Assembly: GCF_022354825.1 (NCBI RefSeq)
Contig: NZ_CP031168.1
Location: forward strand, 4,155,501-4,219,500
From: Paenibacillus sp. H1-7
Lineage (GTDB): Bacteria > Bacillota > Bacilli > Paenibacillales > NBRC-103111
Direction: 5' to 3'
DNA: 64,000 bases
Shown here: piece by piece, positions 18,580 through 26,795 of the stretch
How the letters are laid out: every line of letters starts with the position of its first letter
Numbering within the stretch: position 1 is the stretch's first letter
The notes under the pieces: model-generated
The model's input: the letters and a program-made list of their open reading frames with translations, nothing else
What the model was told of the DNA's origin: nothing
Database searches by the model: none
Made by a program: the position numbers and the translations under genes

Positions 18580-19977
18580 ATGGAACAACGGATTACCGAA
18601 AAACCGAACATCGTGTTTATTTTAACCGACGATCAAGGGCCGTGGGCGCTGGGGTGCACAGGAAATACCGAGATTCACACTCCGCATTTGGATCGGCTTG
18701 CTTCAGAGGGAGTACAGTTCACGAATTTCTTCTGCACCTCGCCGGTCTGCTCGCCTGCACGAGCTTCTCTATTAACCGGACGTATCCCATCGCAGCATGG
18801 CATCCACGACTGGATACGCCAAGGAAATGTTGGTGAGCGGCCGATCCAATATTTGCAAGGGCAGACAGCTTACACGGAACTACTGGCTGACAACGGCTAT
18901 CAATGCGGCTTGAGCGGCAAATGGCATCTCGGTGACAGCTTGCAGCCGCAGAAGGGCTTTACGCATTGGTACGTCCATCAGACCGGAGGAAGCGCTTATT
19001 ATGACGCACCTATGATTCGGGACGGCGTACTGATTCAAGAGCCGGGCTACTTGACCGATGTCATTACAGAGGATGCGCTGCAGTTTCTGGATCGGCACGA
19101 CGGGCAGGAGCCGTTTTACTTAAGCGTTCATTACACGGCGCCTCACAGCCCGTGGATCGATAATCATCCGCAGGAATTTGTGGATCTGTACCGAGACTGC
19201 GCATTCGAGTCGTGCCCGCAGGAAGAGAAGCATCCGTGGTCGATCCGTACGGCACCCTGGTCGGATGACCAAAGGGCAAATTTAATGGGATACTTCGCTG
19301 CGGTTACGGCGATGGATCGGAACGTTGGACGCATCATCGATAAGCTGGAGCAGATTGGGATTCGGGAGCAGACGCTCGTCTGTTTCCTGAGCGATAACGG
19401 ATTTAACTGCGGGCATCATGGGATCTGGGGCAAAGGCAACGGAACGTTCCCGCAAAATATGTTTGATACGTCGGTCAAGGTACCCGCTATCTTTAGTCAG
19501 CCGGGACGCCTTCCGCAAGGGCGTGTATGCGAGGGGCTGGTCAGCGGTTACGACTTCATGCCGACGCTGCTGGAGTATGTTGATATTGATCATCCTGACC
19601 CTGACTCGCTGCCGGGACGCAGCTTCATGCCGCTCCTGCTTGGGGAAGAGGATATGGGTCGCGACGATGTCGTCATCTACGACGAATACGGGCCGGTGCG
19701 CATGATTCGAACCCGGGAATGGAAGTATATACACCGGTATCCGTATGGACCGCATGAGATGTATGATCTGGTCCATGATCCGGAGGAGCGTAATAACGTC
19801 GTCGATCAACCGGATCTCCAGGAGCATCGCGCCGCTATGAAGTCGAAGCTGGATCATTGGTTCGTTCAGTATGTGAACCCGTCATACGACGGGATTCGGG
19901 AAGCGGTTACCGGCTTCGGGCAGTTAGAGCTGGCCGGGCCGGCAGGTCAAGGGAGAAAGACGTACGAGGACGGTTGA
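18580..19977 (+). CDS. Type I (Cys) sulfatase
   Basis: A 465-residue arylsulfatase-superfamily enzyme. The active-site motif C-S-P-A-R followed by ASLLTGR is intact with C57, which must be converted to formylglycine. Metal ligands D17/D18 (ILTDDQG), GKWHLG and the late FLSDNGFNCGHHGIWGKGN segment are present. No signal peptide is visible, so it is probably cytoplasmic and acts on imported sulfated sugars; that fits its position after an ABC uptake operon. ATG 18580 is preferred (AAGGGAG upstream); the frame also opens at TTG 18529. The subfamily cannot be fixed, but heparan/glycan sulfatases are the nearest in feel. The maturase (anSME-type) is not in this window. Confidence 0.9.
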   Translation: MEQRITEKPNIVFILTDDQGPWALGCTGNTEIHTPHLDRLASEGVQFTNFFCTSPVCSPARASLLTGRIPSQHGIHDWIRQGNVGERPIQYLQGQTAYTELLADNGYQCGLSGKWHLGDSLQPQKGFTHWYVHQTGGSAYYDAPMIRDGVLIQEPGYLTDVITEDALQFLDRHDGQEPFYLSVHYTAPHSPWIDNHPQEFVDLYRDCAFESCPQEEKHPWSIRTAPWSDDQRANLMGYFAAVTAMDRNVGRIIDKLEQIGIREQTLVCFLSDNGFNCGHHGIWGKGNGTFPQNMFDTSVKVPAIFSQPGRLPQGRVCEGLVSGYDFMPTLLEYVDIDHPDPDSLPGRSFMPLLLGEEDMGRDDVVIYDEYGPVRMIRTREWKYIHRYPYGPHEMYDLVHDPEERNNVVDQPDLQEHRAAMKSKLDHWFVQYVNPSYDGIREAVTGFGQLELAGPAGQGRKTYEDG

Positions 19978-20054
19978 GTCGTTTTATGGTTATGAATACC
20001 GATTAACCGACAAGTTTTAAAGAAGCAGCACGAAGCACAGAGTAGAACATGAGA

Positions 20055-20177
20055 GGGAATGGGTGAGGGTGGAGGAGCGGGAGCGTCCGCCTTTGAAGCT
20101 CGTGTTCCTACCGCGGTAAGCCTACCATTCAAAGGAACACGACTTCAACAGCGGCCGGAATCCCACACCCAATACCA
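20055..20177. repeat. Long imperfect inverted repeat in the gap between sulfatase and two-component genes
   Basis: The 349-base gene-free gap 19978-20326 is dominated by this element. TTGAAG-C-TCGTGTTCCT (20093-20109) pairs with AGGAACACGACTTCAA (20133-20148) with a single bulge. Outward, CCGC (20087) pairs with GCGG (20151), and GGGTGAGGG (20061) pairs with CCCACACCC (20162) with one mismatch. It could be a structured RNA, a palindromic repeat or a small non-autonomous element. No convincing protein is encoded. Confidence 0.6.
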
Positions 20178-20210
20178 TCCCCATGTACAAACGTATATTG
20201 CACACCAAAG

Positions 20211-20229
20211 ACGCCGCAAGGCGTTTTTC
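20211..20229 (+). terminator. Rho-independent terminator
   Basis: ACGCC-GCAA-GGCGT (20211-20224) followed by TTTT. It would end transcription from the sulfatase operon or from the inverted-repeat element. Confidence 0.7.
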
Positions 20230-20257
20230 TCATTTGACAACAGAGCAGCGCACCATT

Positions 20258-20285
20258 TTGCATTTAGTACGGAATGCGTTACACT
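20258..20285 (+). promoter_or_regulatory. Candidate promoter of the two-component operon
   Basis: TTGCAT (20258-20263), 16-base spacer, TACACT (20280-20285), about 40 bases before the response-regulator start. Confidence 0.4.
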
Positions 20286-20326
20286 AGAATCTATTGATTG
20301 GAAGTAGCTAGAAATAGGAGAGAACT

Positions 20327-21046
20327 ATGGATTCGATTCGTGTATTGATAGCCGATGATGATAAGGAAATACGACAGCTGTTGAAAGCGTATCTGGAAAA
20401 GGAGTGCTACAAGGTCGATACAGCCTCTGACGGCGAGGAAGCGCTTCGAATGTTTGCCGGCAGGTCTTATAACCTGGTCATATTGGATCTGATGATGCCT
20501 AAAGTGGACGGGATGGAAGTATGCCGGAGTCTTCGCACCCGGACGAACATTCCCATTGTCATGCTGACCGCCAAAGATCAGGAGATCGACAAAATTGTAG
20601 GTCTTAGCATCGGTGCGGACGATTATATTACGAAGCCGTTCAGCATTCATGAGGTCATTGCGAGAATCAAGGCGCATTTGCGGCGGTTTCTCGTACTAGG
20701 CAGCGGTACTAATAGTAATGGGAATCAGCAGACCCAGGGGGAGCAGCGGATCCAATTTAACACCCTGACGATAGACTTGAAGAAATATGTTGTAACCAAA
20801 GGCGGGGAAGAGCTGGCGTTAACAGCCAAGGAATTTGAGCTGCTGAAATTTATGGCGTCGCATCCGGAGCAAGTATTTACGAAGACGCAGCTGTTTCGCA
20901 ACGTGTGGGATAGCGATTACCTGGAAGACGATAATACCGTGATGGTTCATATACGTAAATTAAGATTGAAAATCGAAGACGACCCGTCCGATCCCAAATA
21001 TATCCAAACCGTATGGGGAATCGGATATAAATTTGTAGGTGACTAA
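20327..21046 (+). CDS. OmpR-family response regulator (antibiotic-resistance module)
   Basis: A 239-residue response regulator. The receiver domain is residues 1-120 with acidic pocket D10-D12, phospho-acceptor D54, T at MLTAKD and K at ITKPF. The C-terminal winged helix is residues 135-235 with recognition helix DNTVMVHIRKLRLKIE. AGGAG precedes ATG. It overlaps the kinase start by one base. The probable target is the transporter promoter at 22083-22125, which carries three 11-bp-phased repeats. Confidence 0.92.
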   Translation: MDSIRVLIADDDKEIRQLLKAYLEKECYKVDTASDGEEALRMFAGRSYNLVILDLMMPKVDGMEVCRSLRTRTNIPIVMLTAKDQEIDKIVGLSIGADDYITKPFSIHEVIARIKAHLRRFLVLGSGTNSNGNQQTQGEQRIQFNTLTIDLKKYVVTKGGEELALTAKEFELLKFMASHPEQVFTKTQLFRNVWDSDYLEDDNTVMVHIRKLRLKIEDDPSDPKYIQTVWGIGYKFVGD

Positions 21047-22086
21047 TGATGATGCGCGACAAATGGTTATCGGTTCTAGTTGTTCAACTGCTCGCGTTAG
21101 GCGTGCTGTTCTTCCTGGTATGGCCTTCCAGCCCCTTCGATATGATTCGTGGGGGTCTGTTTGCCGTGCTTTTTATAACAACGATCACTTTCATTATGCT
21201 CAGGATCAGAACGTTAAGGAAAACGCAGCAGCGTGTATACGAATTGAAGCGGGCTATTGAAGGGAATTTGAACACCCGGCTGCTGGCGAACGATGACCCT
21301 GAGCTGGATGCGTTCATATTCGCGATCAATGAGCTGATCGAGCAGCTGGATAGGCTGCAGGTAAGGACATTGCAATCCGAGGCCGCCAGAAAGCAGCTGT
21401 TATCCAACATTTCCCACGACATCCGCACGCCTCTGACCTCCATTATTGGATATATCGATGCATTGCGGGACGAGATCGGGGTAACCGAAGAAGAGAAGCA
21501 GCAGTATTTGGATATTTTAGGTATAAAAGCAAGCGCCTTGAAGCATTTGATCGACGACCTGTTTCATTTGGCTAAGCTGGACGCCGACGAGATCGTGATG
21601 AAGCCGGAGACGCTGGATTTGGCTGAAATGACACGGGAGACCGTAATCGAATTTTTGCCTGAGCTGAAGCTGCATTCCATGGAGTTGAAAGCAGCGATCC
21701 CGGAAGCCGTGTGCCGGATACAGGGAGATCGGATCAGCCTGCAGCGAATCATGCGCAATGTTATCAAGAATGCGATTCAGTACGGGAAGGAAGGGAAGGT
21801 GCTCGGCATCGAGCTGACCGAAACCGATACGTCGTATGAGTGGATCGTTTGGGATAAAGGACCGGGGATTGCGGCGGGTGATCTTTCGAAAATTTTCGAA
21901 AGAATGTACCGTGCAGACCGTTCAAGAAGCCCGCGGTATGGCGGAAGCGGTTTAGGTCTTGCCATTGCAAAGGCGCTGGTAGAGAAGCACGGCGGAACAC
22001 TATGGGCGGAAAGTATCCCTGGCGAACGGACAACATTCGCTTGTACGATTCCCAAACGCTACACCTACGGATTAAGAAATAATTAA
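21046..22086 (+). CDS. Short-loop (intramembrane-sensing-type) histidine kinase
   Basis: A 346-residue kinase. Two transmembrane helices (about 7-26 and 36-53) are joined by only about ten outward residues (WPSSPFDMIR), leaving no extracellular sensor domain; this is the hallmark of intramembrane-sensing kinases that respond through a partner. The dimerisation helix carries H124 in SNISHDIRTPLTSI. The ATPase domain shows NVIKNAIQYG, WDKGPGIA and YGGSGLGLAIAK. Its neighbours are an ABC transporter and UppP, so cell-wall-active peptide sensing is likely. Confidence 0.9.
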   Translation: MMMRDKWLSVLVVQLLALGVLFFLVWPSSPFDMIRGGLFAVLFITTITFIMLRIRTLRKTQQRVYELKRAIEGNLNTRLLANDDPELDAFIFAINELIEQLDRLQVRTLQSEAARKQLLSNISHDIRTPLTSIIGYIDALRDEIGVTEEEKQQYLDILGIKASALKHLIDDLFHLAKLDADEIVMKPETLDLAEMTRETVIEFLPELKLHSMELKAAIPEAVCRIQGDRISLQRIMRNVIKNAIQYGKEGKVLGIELTETDTSYEWIVWDKGPGIAAGDLSKIFERMYRADRSRSPRYGGSGLGLAIAKALVEKHGGTLWAESIPGERTTFACTIPKRYTYGLRNN

Positions 22087-22125
22087 GAACTCGTTAAGAG
22101 CCATTTAAAATCGCCTGTTTATGAT
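22083..22125 (+). promoter_or_regulatory. Three 11-bp-phased direct repeats and promoter of the BcrAB-UppP genes
   Basis: TTAAGA starts at 22083 and 22094 and TTAAAA at 22105, exactly 11 bp apart, the phasing expected for OmpR-family dimers. A possible -10 TATGAT is at 22120-22125 (alternative TATGAA at 22131). The site lies directly before the transporter genes and overlaps the kinase stop codon. Confidence 0.65.
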
Positions 22126-22169
22126 GAGCCTATGAACGAAAATCACACATTATAAGCAGGGAGGTTCCA

Positions 22170-23090
22170 ATGAGCACGATCATCAAGACGATGCAATTGA
22201 CCAAGCAATACGGAACGCAAAAAGCGGTCGATCGATTGGATATGAATGTGCAGCAAGGGCAAATTTACGGCTTTCTTGGCCAAAACGGTGCTGGGAAAAC
22301 GACGACGATCCGTATGCTGCTAGGCCTTATTAAACCGACTGAAGGGCGCATCGAGATATTCGGCGAGTCGCTGTTCGAGAGGCAGAAGGAAATTTTAAGA
22401 AGAGTCGGCGCGATAGTAGAATTTTCCGGGTTCTATGAGAATTTGACGGCGCGGGAAAATTTACTGATTAACGCAAAGCTCATGGGCGTCCATAAAAAGA
22501 GCGCTATTCAGGACGCGCTGGAAATCGTAGCACTGCACCGGGAAGAGACGAAGCGGGTAGGCAACTTTTCTCTGGGTATGAAGCAGCGCTTGGGTATTGC
22601 TCGTGCGATTCTTCATCATCCGGAGCTGCTCATACTGGACGAGCCGACGAATGGACTTGATCCTATGGGCATCAAGGAAATCCGCAAGCTGATCAAATCT
22701 TTGGCTGTAGAACGAAGCATGACCATCTTGATTTCCAGCCATATTTTGTACGAGGTGGAGCAGCTGGCGGATCAAATCGGAATCATTCACGAGGGCAGGC
22801 TGCTTGAGGAAATATCGTTCGAGGAGCTCCGAGCGAGAAACCGCATTTACCTCGAGTTTCAGGTTTCGAACGAGAATAAAGCCGTCGTGCTGCTGGAACG
22901 GCATTTCAGCATAACCGATTATGAGGTGCTGGACGAAGGCAGCATACGCGTGTACTCGCATATCGGTGAACAGGCGAAGCTGAACCGGCTGTTCGTTGAA
23001 CATGACATCGAAGTGTATAAAATCAAAACGAGCGAGGACCGGCTGGAGGATTATTTTATCAAAATCATAGGGGGTGGGCCAATTGGTTAA
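22170..23090 (+). CDS. BcrA-type ABC transporter ATPase
   Basis: A 306-residue ATPase of the bacitracin-resistance BcrA group. Walker A is GQNGAGKTT (37-45), the signature is the family's modified form FSLGMKQRLGIA, and Walker B is LLILDEPTNGLDP. The C-terminal 80 residues form the extra domain usual in BcrA-like proteins. GGGAGG precedes ATG. The membrane partner starts eight bases before this gene's end, so translation is probably coupled. Confidence 0.9.
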   Translation: MSTIIKTMQLTKQYGTQKAVDRLDMNVQQGQIYGFLGQNGAGKTTTIRMLLGLIKPTEGRIEIFGESLFERQKEILRRVGAIVEFSGFYENLTARENLLINAKLMGVHKKSAIQDALEIVALHREETKRVGNFSLGMKQRLGIARAILHHPELLILDEPTNGLDPMGIKEIRKLIKSLAVERSMTILISSHILYEVEQLADQIGIIHEGRLLEEISFEELRARNRIYLEFQVSNENKAVVLLERHFSITDYEVLDEGSIRVYSHIGEQAKLNRLFVEHDIEVYKIKTSEDRLEDYFIKIIGGGPIG

Positions 23091-23817
23091 TTTGCTCTAT
23101 ACGGAGCTGCTGAAGCTAAAACGGGCCCATATGCTCTGGGTGAGCATCATCGGCGCGGCAGCGGCCCCCGTCATGATATTCATTGGCTTCATGAATTCAC
23201 GAAGCGCTCATCCCGACGAGCCGGTCACGTTCGAGGTTTCCTTTTACAACACGAATTTATACGTGCTTCTGCTTATCGGAACGTTGTTATACGGAGTCAT
23301 CACCTCGTATTTATTCCATCGCGAATATGCGGAGGATACGTTAAAAAATTTGCTGATCATTCCGGTATCCAAGCTCAGTCTGATTGTAAGCAAATGCTTG
23401 ATGCTGTTTCTCTGGATCATGCTGTTAACGGCGGTTGCTTGGGGACTGACCTTCGTACTTGGGCTAATCGGCCGGTTTGACGGATTGACCGCCGCGGTCA
23501 TCCTCGTATCGTTGAAGCAATTTTTCCTCGGAGGATGTCTGTTGTTTCTCTTATCCACTCCGACGATATTCGTAACCCTATTATTTAAAAACTACGTGCC
23601 TACGATCATTTTCACCGCGGTCATAACGATGGCGAATGTGGCTCTGGCGTCACACGAATACCGTGTTTTGTTCCCTTGGTCGGCGGTTCACGCGATTGCG
23701 GTGCAAGGATTTATCCCCGAGTACCCAGCTCTCTACTCCTATATAGCCGTATCGGTAGCTTCATTGGCAGGGTTTGCGGCAACGGTTATTTATTTCGAGA
23801 AATCGGATATTCATTGA
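23083..23817 (+). CDS. BcrB-type ABC transporter permease
   Basis: A 244-residue ABC-2 type permease with about six transmembrane helices. The N-terminus MVNLLYTELLKLKR is typical of BcrB-like subunits and argues for TTG 23083 over the in-frame GTG 23074. The segment YSYLFHREYAEDTLKNLLIIPVSK-like region is the conserved cytoplasmic loop. It pairs with the ATPase upstream to pump or dislodge a peptide antibiotic from the membrane. Confidence 0.85.
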   Translation: MVNLLYTELLKLKRAHMLWVSIIGAAAAPVMIFIGFMNSRSAHPDEPVTFEVSFYNTNLYVLLLIGTLLYGVITSYLFHREYAEDTLKNLLIIPVSKLSLIVSKCLMLFLWIMLLTAVAWGLTFVLGLIGRFDGLTAAVILVSLKQFFLGGCLLFLLSTPTIFVTLLFKNYVPTIIFTAVITMANVALASHEYRVLFPWSAVHAIAVQGFIPEYPALYSYIAVSVASLAGFAATVIYFEKSDIH

Positions 23818-23835
23818 GAGCGGGGGAATATACAA

Positions 23836-24648
23836 TTGAATATTTGGGATTGGTTGGCTGCACTCGTATTAGGGTTTGTTGAAGGGATGACCGAGTTTGC
23901 TCCGGTGTCTTCCACCGGCCATATGATCATTGTGGATGATGTTCTGTTCAAAACGAAAGAACGATTTTCCCAGGAAGCGGCAAATACGTTTAAAGTCGTC
24001 ATTCAATTAGGCTCTATCATGGCCGTTGTTGTTCTAATGAGGGAGCGGTTTGTCCAGCTGCTTCGGATGTCGCGATCCGATGGTTCGCGCCTGCATCTCT
24101 TGAAGCTTGCCGTGGGGTTAATTCCATTTGGCGTTCTGGGGTTATTATTTCATGACGATATAGACGAGTATTTGTTCTCAACGACAACGGTCATCATTGG
24201 ATTGGTTGCCGGTGCCTTACTGATGATCGTGGCGGATCGAGTATCGAGAAGACGTACGAGCACCGAGTCGGTTGACCGGATTACGTATAAGCAGGCGCTT
24301 GTAATGGGATTGTTTCAATGCTTGGCACTGTGGCCGGGGTTTTCCCGTTCCGGTTCCACCATATCCGGAGGGGTCATGTTGGGGATGAGCCATCGCGCGG
24401 CTGCCGATTTCACGTTCATTATGGCGGTTCCGATCATGGCCGGAGCCAGCTTCATATCGCTATGGAAGCATTGGGACTCGATAACGGCTGACGTCGTTCC
24501 TTTTTTTGCTAGTGGCTTTATCAGCGCTTTTGCGTTCGCTTTGCTGTCGATCCGTTTCTTTCTTAAGCTGATTAACCGCATTAAGCTGGTACCCTTTGCT
24601 ATTTATCGACTACTGCTGGCGGCGGTGATATATGTTGTCTTCCTCTAG
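23836..24648 (+). CDS. uppP: Undecaprenyl-diphosphatase UppP
   Basis: A 270-residue integral membrane phosphatase that converts undecaprenyl diphosphate to the monophosphate carrier. Both signature motifs are present: EGMTEFAPVSSTGHMII near residues 16-32 and LALWPGFSRSGSTISGG near 160-176. About eight hydrophobic segments are present and the length is normal for BacA/UppP. The start is TTG with a purine-rich site upstream. Placed 18 bases after the BcrAB-type transporter, it corresponds to bcrD of known bacitracin operons: the phosphatase restores the drug's target. Confidence 0.93.
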   Translation: MNIWDWLAALVLGFVEGMTEFAPVSSTGHMIIVDDVLFKTKERFSQEAANTFKVVIQLGSIMAVVVLMRERFVQLLRMSRSDGSRLHLLKLAVGLIPFGVLGLLFHDDIDEYLFSTTTVIIGLVAGALLMIVADRVSRRRTSTESVDRITYKQALVMGLFQCLALWPGFSRSGSTISGGVMLGMSHRAAADFTFIMAVPIMAGASFISLWKHWDSITADVVPFFASGFISAFAFALLSIRFFLKLINRIKLVPFAIYRLLLAAVIYVVFL

Positions 24649-24675
24649 ACGTCCAGTAGCCGGCCCGTCTTAAGT

Positions 24676-24691
24676 CGGGTTTGCAAACCCG
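24676..24691. repeat. Perfect 16-bp palindrome
   Basis: CGGGTTTGCAAACCCG, with no T-run after it. It lies between uppP and the next gene and could be an operator or part of a weak terminator. Confidence 0.5.
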
Positions 24692-24767
24692 TCGCGGGTG
24701 CGTTTCTGTCAAGTGGCCATTTCTTTATTCTAAATGTAACAAAACGTTTGGGATGGGGAAGGGAACC

Positions 24768-25334
24768 ATGAAAGAAACACACAGCATTTATGTGCTGCTT
24801 ACCGATACAGGAACGCTATTTACGAGATTCATCCGATGCTTTACCGGAGTGGAGATGAATCACGCGTCTATCGCCATGGATCGGGAGCTGAAGGAAGTGT
24901 ACAGCTTCGGCCGCAAGCAGCAAAATAACCCGTGGATCGGAGGTTTCGTAAGGGAAGATATGACTAGCCGCATGTTTGGCCAAGCTACCTGTGCCGTGTA
25001 CCGTTGTACGGTGAGCAAAGCAGCCTATGAACGAATTCGAAGCCGGATACGTGAAATTGAGCGGAACGAGCATCGGTACAAATATAATTTCCTCGGGTTG
25101 TTCGGGGTGCTGCTCAATATGCGGATTCATCGCGAAAATGCGTATTTTTGCTCCCAGTTCGTCGCGTCGGTACTGGATGAGAGCGGCGTAGACATCAGCA
25201 CCAAGCCCGCTTGTCTGGTAACGCCGGCCGACATTGAACGGGCGCAGCCCCTTCGGGAGGTGTACCGCGGCTGCTTGCAGAAATATTTGCATAAAAGCTC
25301 GAAGCACCTGTCTGAACAAACATTGCCGGCTTAA
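24768..25334 (+). CDS. Permuted NlpC/P60 (YiiX/YaeF-like) papain-fold protein
   Basis: A 188-residue protein resembling the circularly permuted NlpC/P60 group (YiiX/YaeF-like). The histidine comes first (H32 in VEMNHASIAMD) and the catalytic cysteine late (C128 in NAYFCSQFVAS), which is the permuted order. Members act as hydrolases or acyltransferases on lipids or peptides. No signal peptide is seen. ATG 24768 has GGGAAGGGA upstream; upstream in-frame starts lack sites. It follows uppP, though a separate transcript is likely. Confidence 0.7.
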   Translation: MKETHSIYVLLTDTGTLFTRFIRCFTGVEMNHASIAMDRELKEVYSFGRKQQNNPWIGGFVREDMTSRMFGQATCAVYRCTVSKAAYERIRSRIREIERNEHRYKYNFLGLFGVLLNMRIHRENAYFCSQFVASVLDESGVDISTKPACLVTPADIERAQPLREVYRGCLQKYLHKSSKHLSEQTLPA

Positions 25335-25557
25335 CAAATGGAGGTGGGAGGTATCCGTCGCGCCTGCAAAAAAGACACAAAAAAACAGCACATCCGCTGT
25401 GCCGTACCTGTAAAAGACATATTTAAAGCAGGGGGCTGTATCTCAAGCCCTTATAATAGTAGTATAAATGAAAGAAAAGGATAAGTCTATATCTTTCTGG
25501 AAAAATAGGATAATGTTGTTGTACCCGGCCGGTTATTATTCAAAGGAGCGTGCAGCA

Positions 25558-26427
25558 ATGGAAGCAAGTTCATGGGATGACAAGATCGACTACCTGCGAA
25601 ACACAAGATGGACGTTGTATAACGACGACTATATTGAATTTCTAGTGAAAAATGTTTGGAAAATTACCGAGCCGATCCGCCTCATCGACTTCGGATGCGG
25701 ATACGGTTTCATGGGGTTGAAGCTTTTGCCGATGCTGCCCCTTGGGTCTACCTATACCGGAGTTGATGCGGGGGGAGCGCTGCTTGCCCATGCCAAAGAG
25801 CTTTTTGCCCAACTGCCTTATGAGAGCGAATTTATCCGTGCGGATATTCAAACGGTTTCTCTGGAGCGCAAGTATGATATGGCTATCAGCCATGCATTTC
25901 TGATGCATATGCCCAATCCGAAGGAGATTTTGCACAAGATGATCGATTGTGTCGAGGATCAGGGGAGAATCGCCTGCTTCGAGGCGCACTGGATCGCGAA
26001 TATGGCCAGCTATTATTTCGAAGGGGTGGACCAGTCCGATCTCGTCCAGCTAGGGCCTACTCAGCGGTTATATGAATCGGACACCAAGCGGGAAGGCAAA
26101 GACGGGAATATCGGCATTAAGCTGCCCGTCTACATGAGCGAGCTGGGAGTGAAGCAGGTTCAGTGCAGAGTGAGCGATCGGGTGAACTTTCTCGATTTGA
26201 ATACAGGTCTAGAGAACAGGAACAAGCTTGCGAATTCCATGAGGCCATCACCCTGCGGTGAGAAGGAAGAGTTTGTCCACAATCTGATGATGCGCGGGAT
26301 GACCGCTCAGGAAGCATCACAGCAATACGAGTGTGAGAGACGATTTGAGGCGGCGCTCCACCCGGATGCTTATTTTGCGGAAGCCTCCAGTATGAAGATT
26401 TCTTTTGGCCTTATCGACAGGACGTAA
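25558..26427 (+). CDS. SAM-dependent methyltransferase
   Basis: A 289-residue class I methyltransferase. The SAM motif is IRLIDFGCGYGFMG; an acidic residue after strand 2 (GVDAGG), ADIQ and the motif AISHAFLMHMPNP follow. The substrate is unknown. I choose ATG 25558 because AAAGGAG is ten bases upstream and the fold begins there; the frame runs back to ATG 25468, but that codon lacks a site and directly follows a TATAAT word (25452-25457). Confidence 0.85.
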   Translation: MEASSWDDKIDYLRNTRWTLYNDDYIEFLVKNVWKITEPIRLIDFGCGYGFMGLKLLPMLPLGSTYTGVDAGGALLAHAKELFAQLPYESEFIRADIQTVSLERKYDMAISHAFLMHMPNPKEILHKMIDCVEDQGRIACFEAHWIANMASYYFEGVDQSDLVQLGPTQRLYESDTKREGKDGNIGIKLPVYMSELGVKQVQCRVSDRVNFLDLNTGLENRNKLANSMRPSPCGEKEEFVHNLMMRGMTAQEASQQYECERRFEAALHPDAYFAEASSMKISFGLIDRT

Positions 26428-26557
26428 TTATCCTTCCTTACAAGTACGAAGTAAAATCCGGATAATCGGTGGATACTTCATCCGGTTTCTTGGTATAATG
26501 GCTGCAATCCAATAGCCGTTATATGGGCTTGGTTCCGGACCGGAAGGGAAGTCATCT

Positions 26558-26743
26558 ATGAAAATGATCCTCTTTTTTATTCTCCTGCTGCTGTATCCGT
26601 TGTTCTTGCATTGGGTCAACATCCATGATTACCGGGTCGTGCCTTTGATCGTTCCCTATGCGCTCGGCGTGCTGTCTATCACGGTCATGTTGACGGGCAT
26701 CGCCGAGTTTGTCATGAAGAAAATGAAGGGGAAGCAGGAATAG
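26558..26743 (+). CDS. Small two-helix membrane protein, unknown
   Basis: A 61-residue protein with two hydrophobic helices (about 3-18 and 26-52) and a basic tail (MKKMKGKQE). GGAAGGGAAG precedes ATG by about eight bases. It sits between the methyltransferase and the ankyrin gene on the same strand. No family is recognised. Confidence 0.6.
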   Translation: MKMILFFILLLLYPLFLHWVNIHDYRVVPLIVPYALGVLSITVMLTGIAEFVMKKMKGKQE

Positions 26744-26795
26744 CCAAATTCATAGGAGAGGATGATCTCTTATCAACCAGGATCGCATCAAAGCT

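Noticed and set aside
20059..20307. Short + frame in the gap before the two-component genes
   Set aside because: It runs through a long inverted repeat and a terminator; the peptide is low complexity and unrelated to anything.
24676..24691. Palindrome as terminator of uppP
   Set aside because: There is no T tract after it, so it is listed only as a palindrome.
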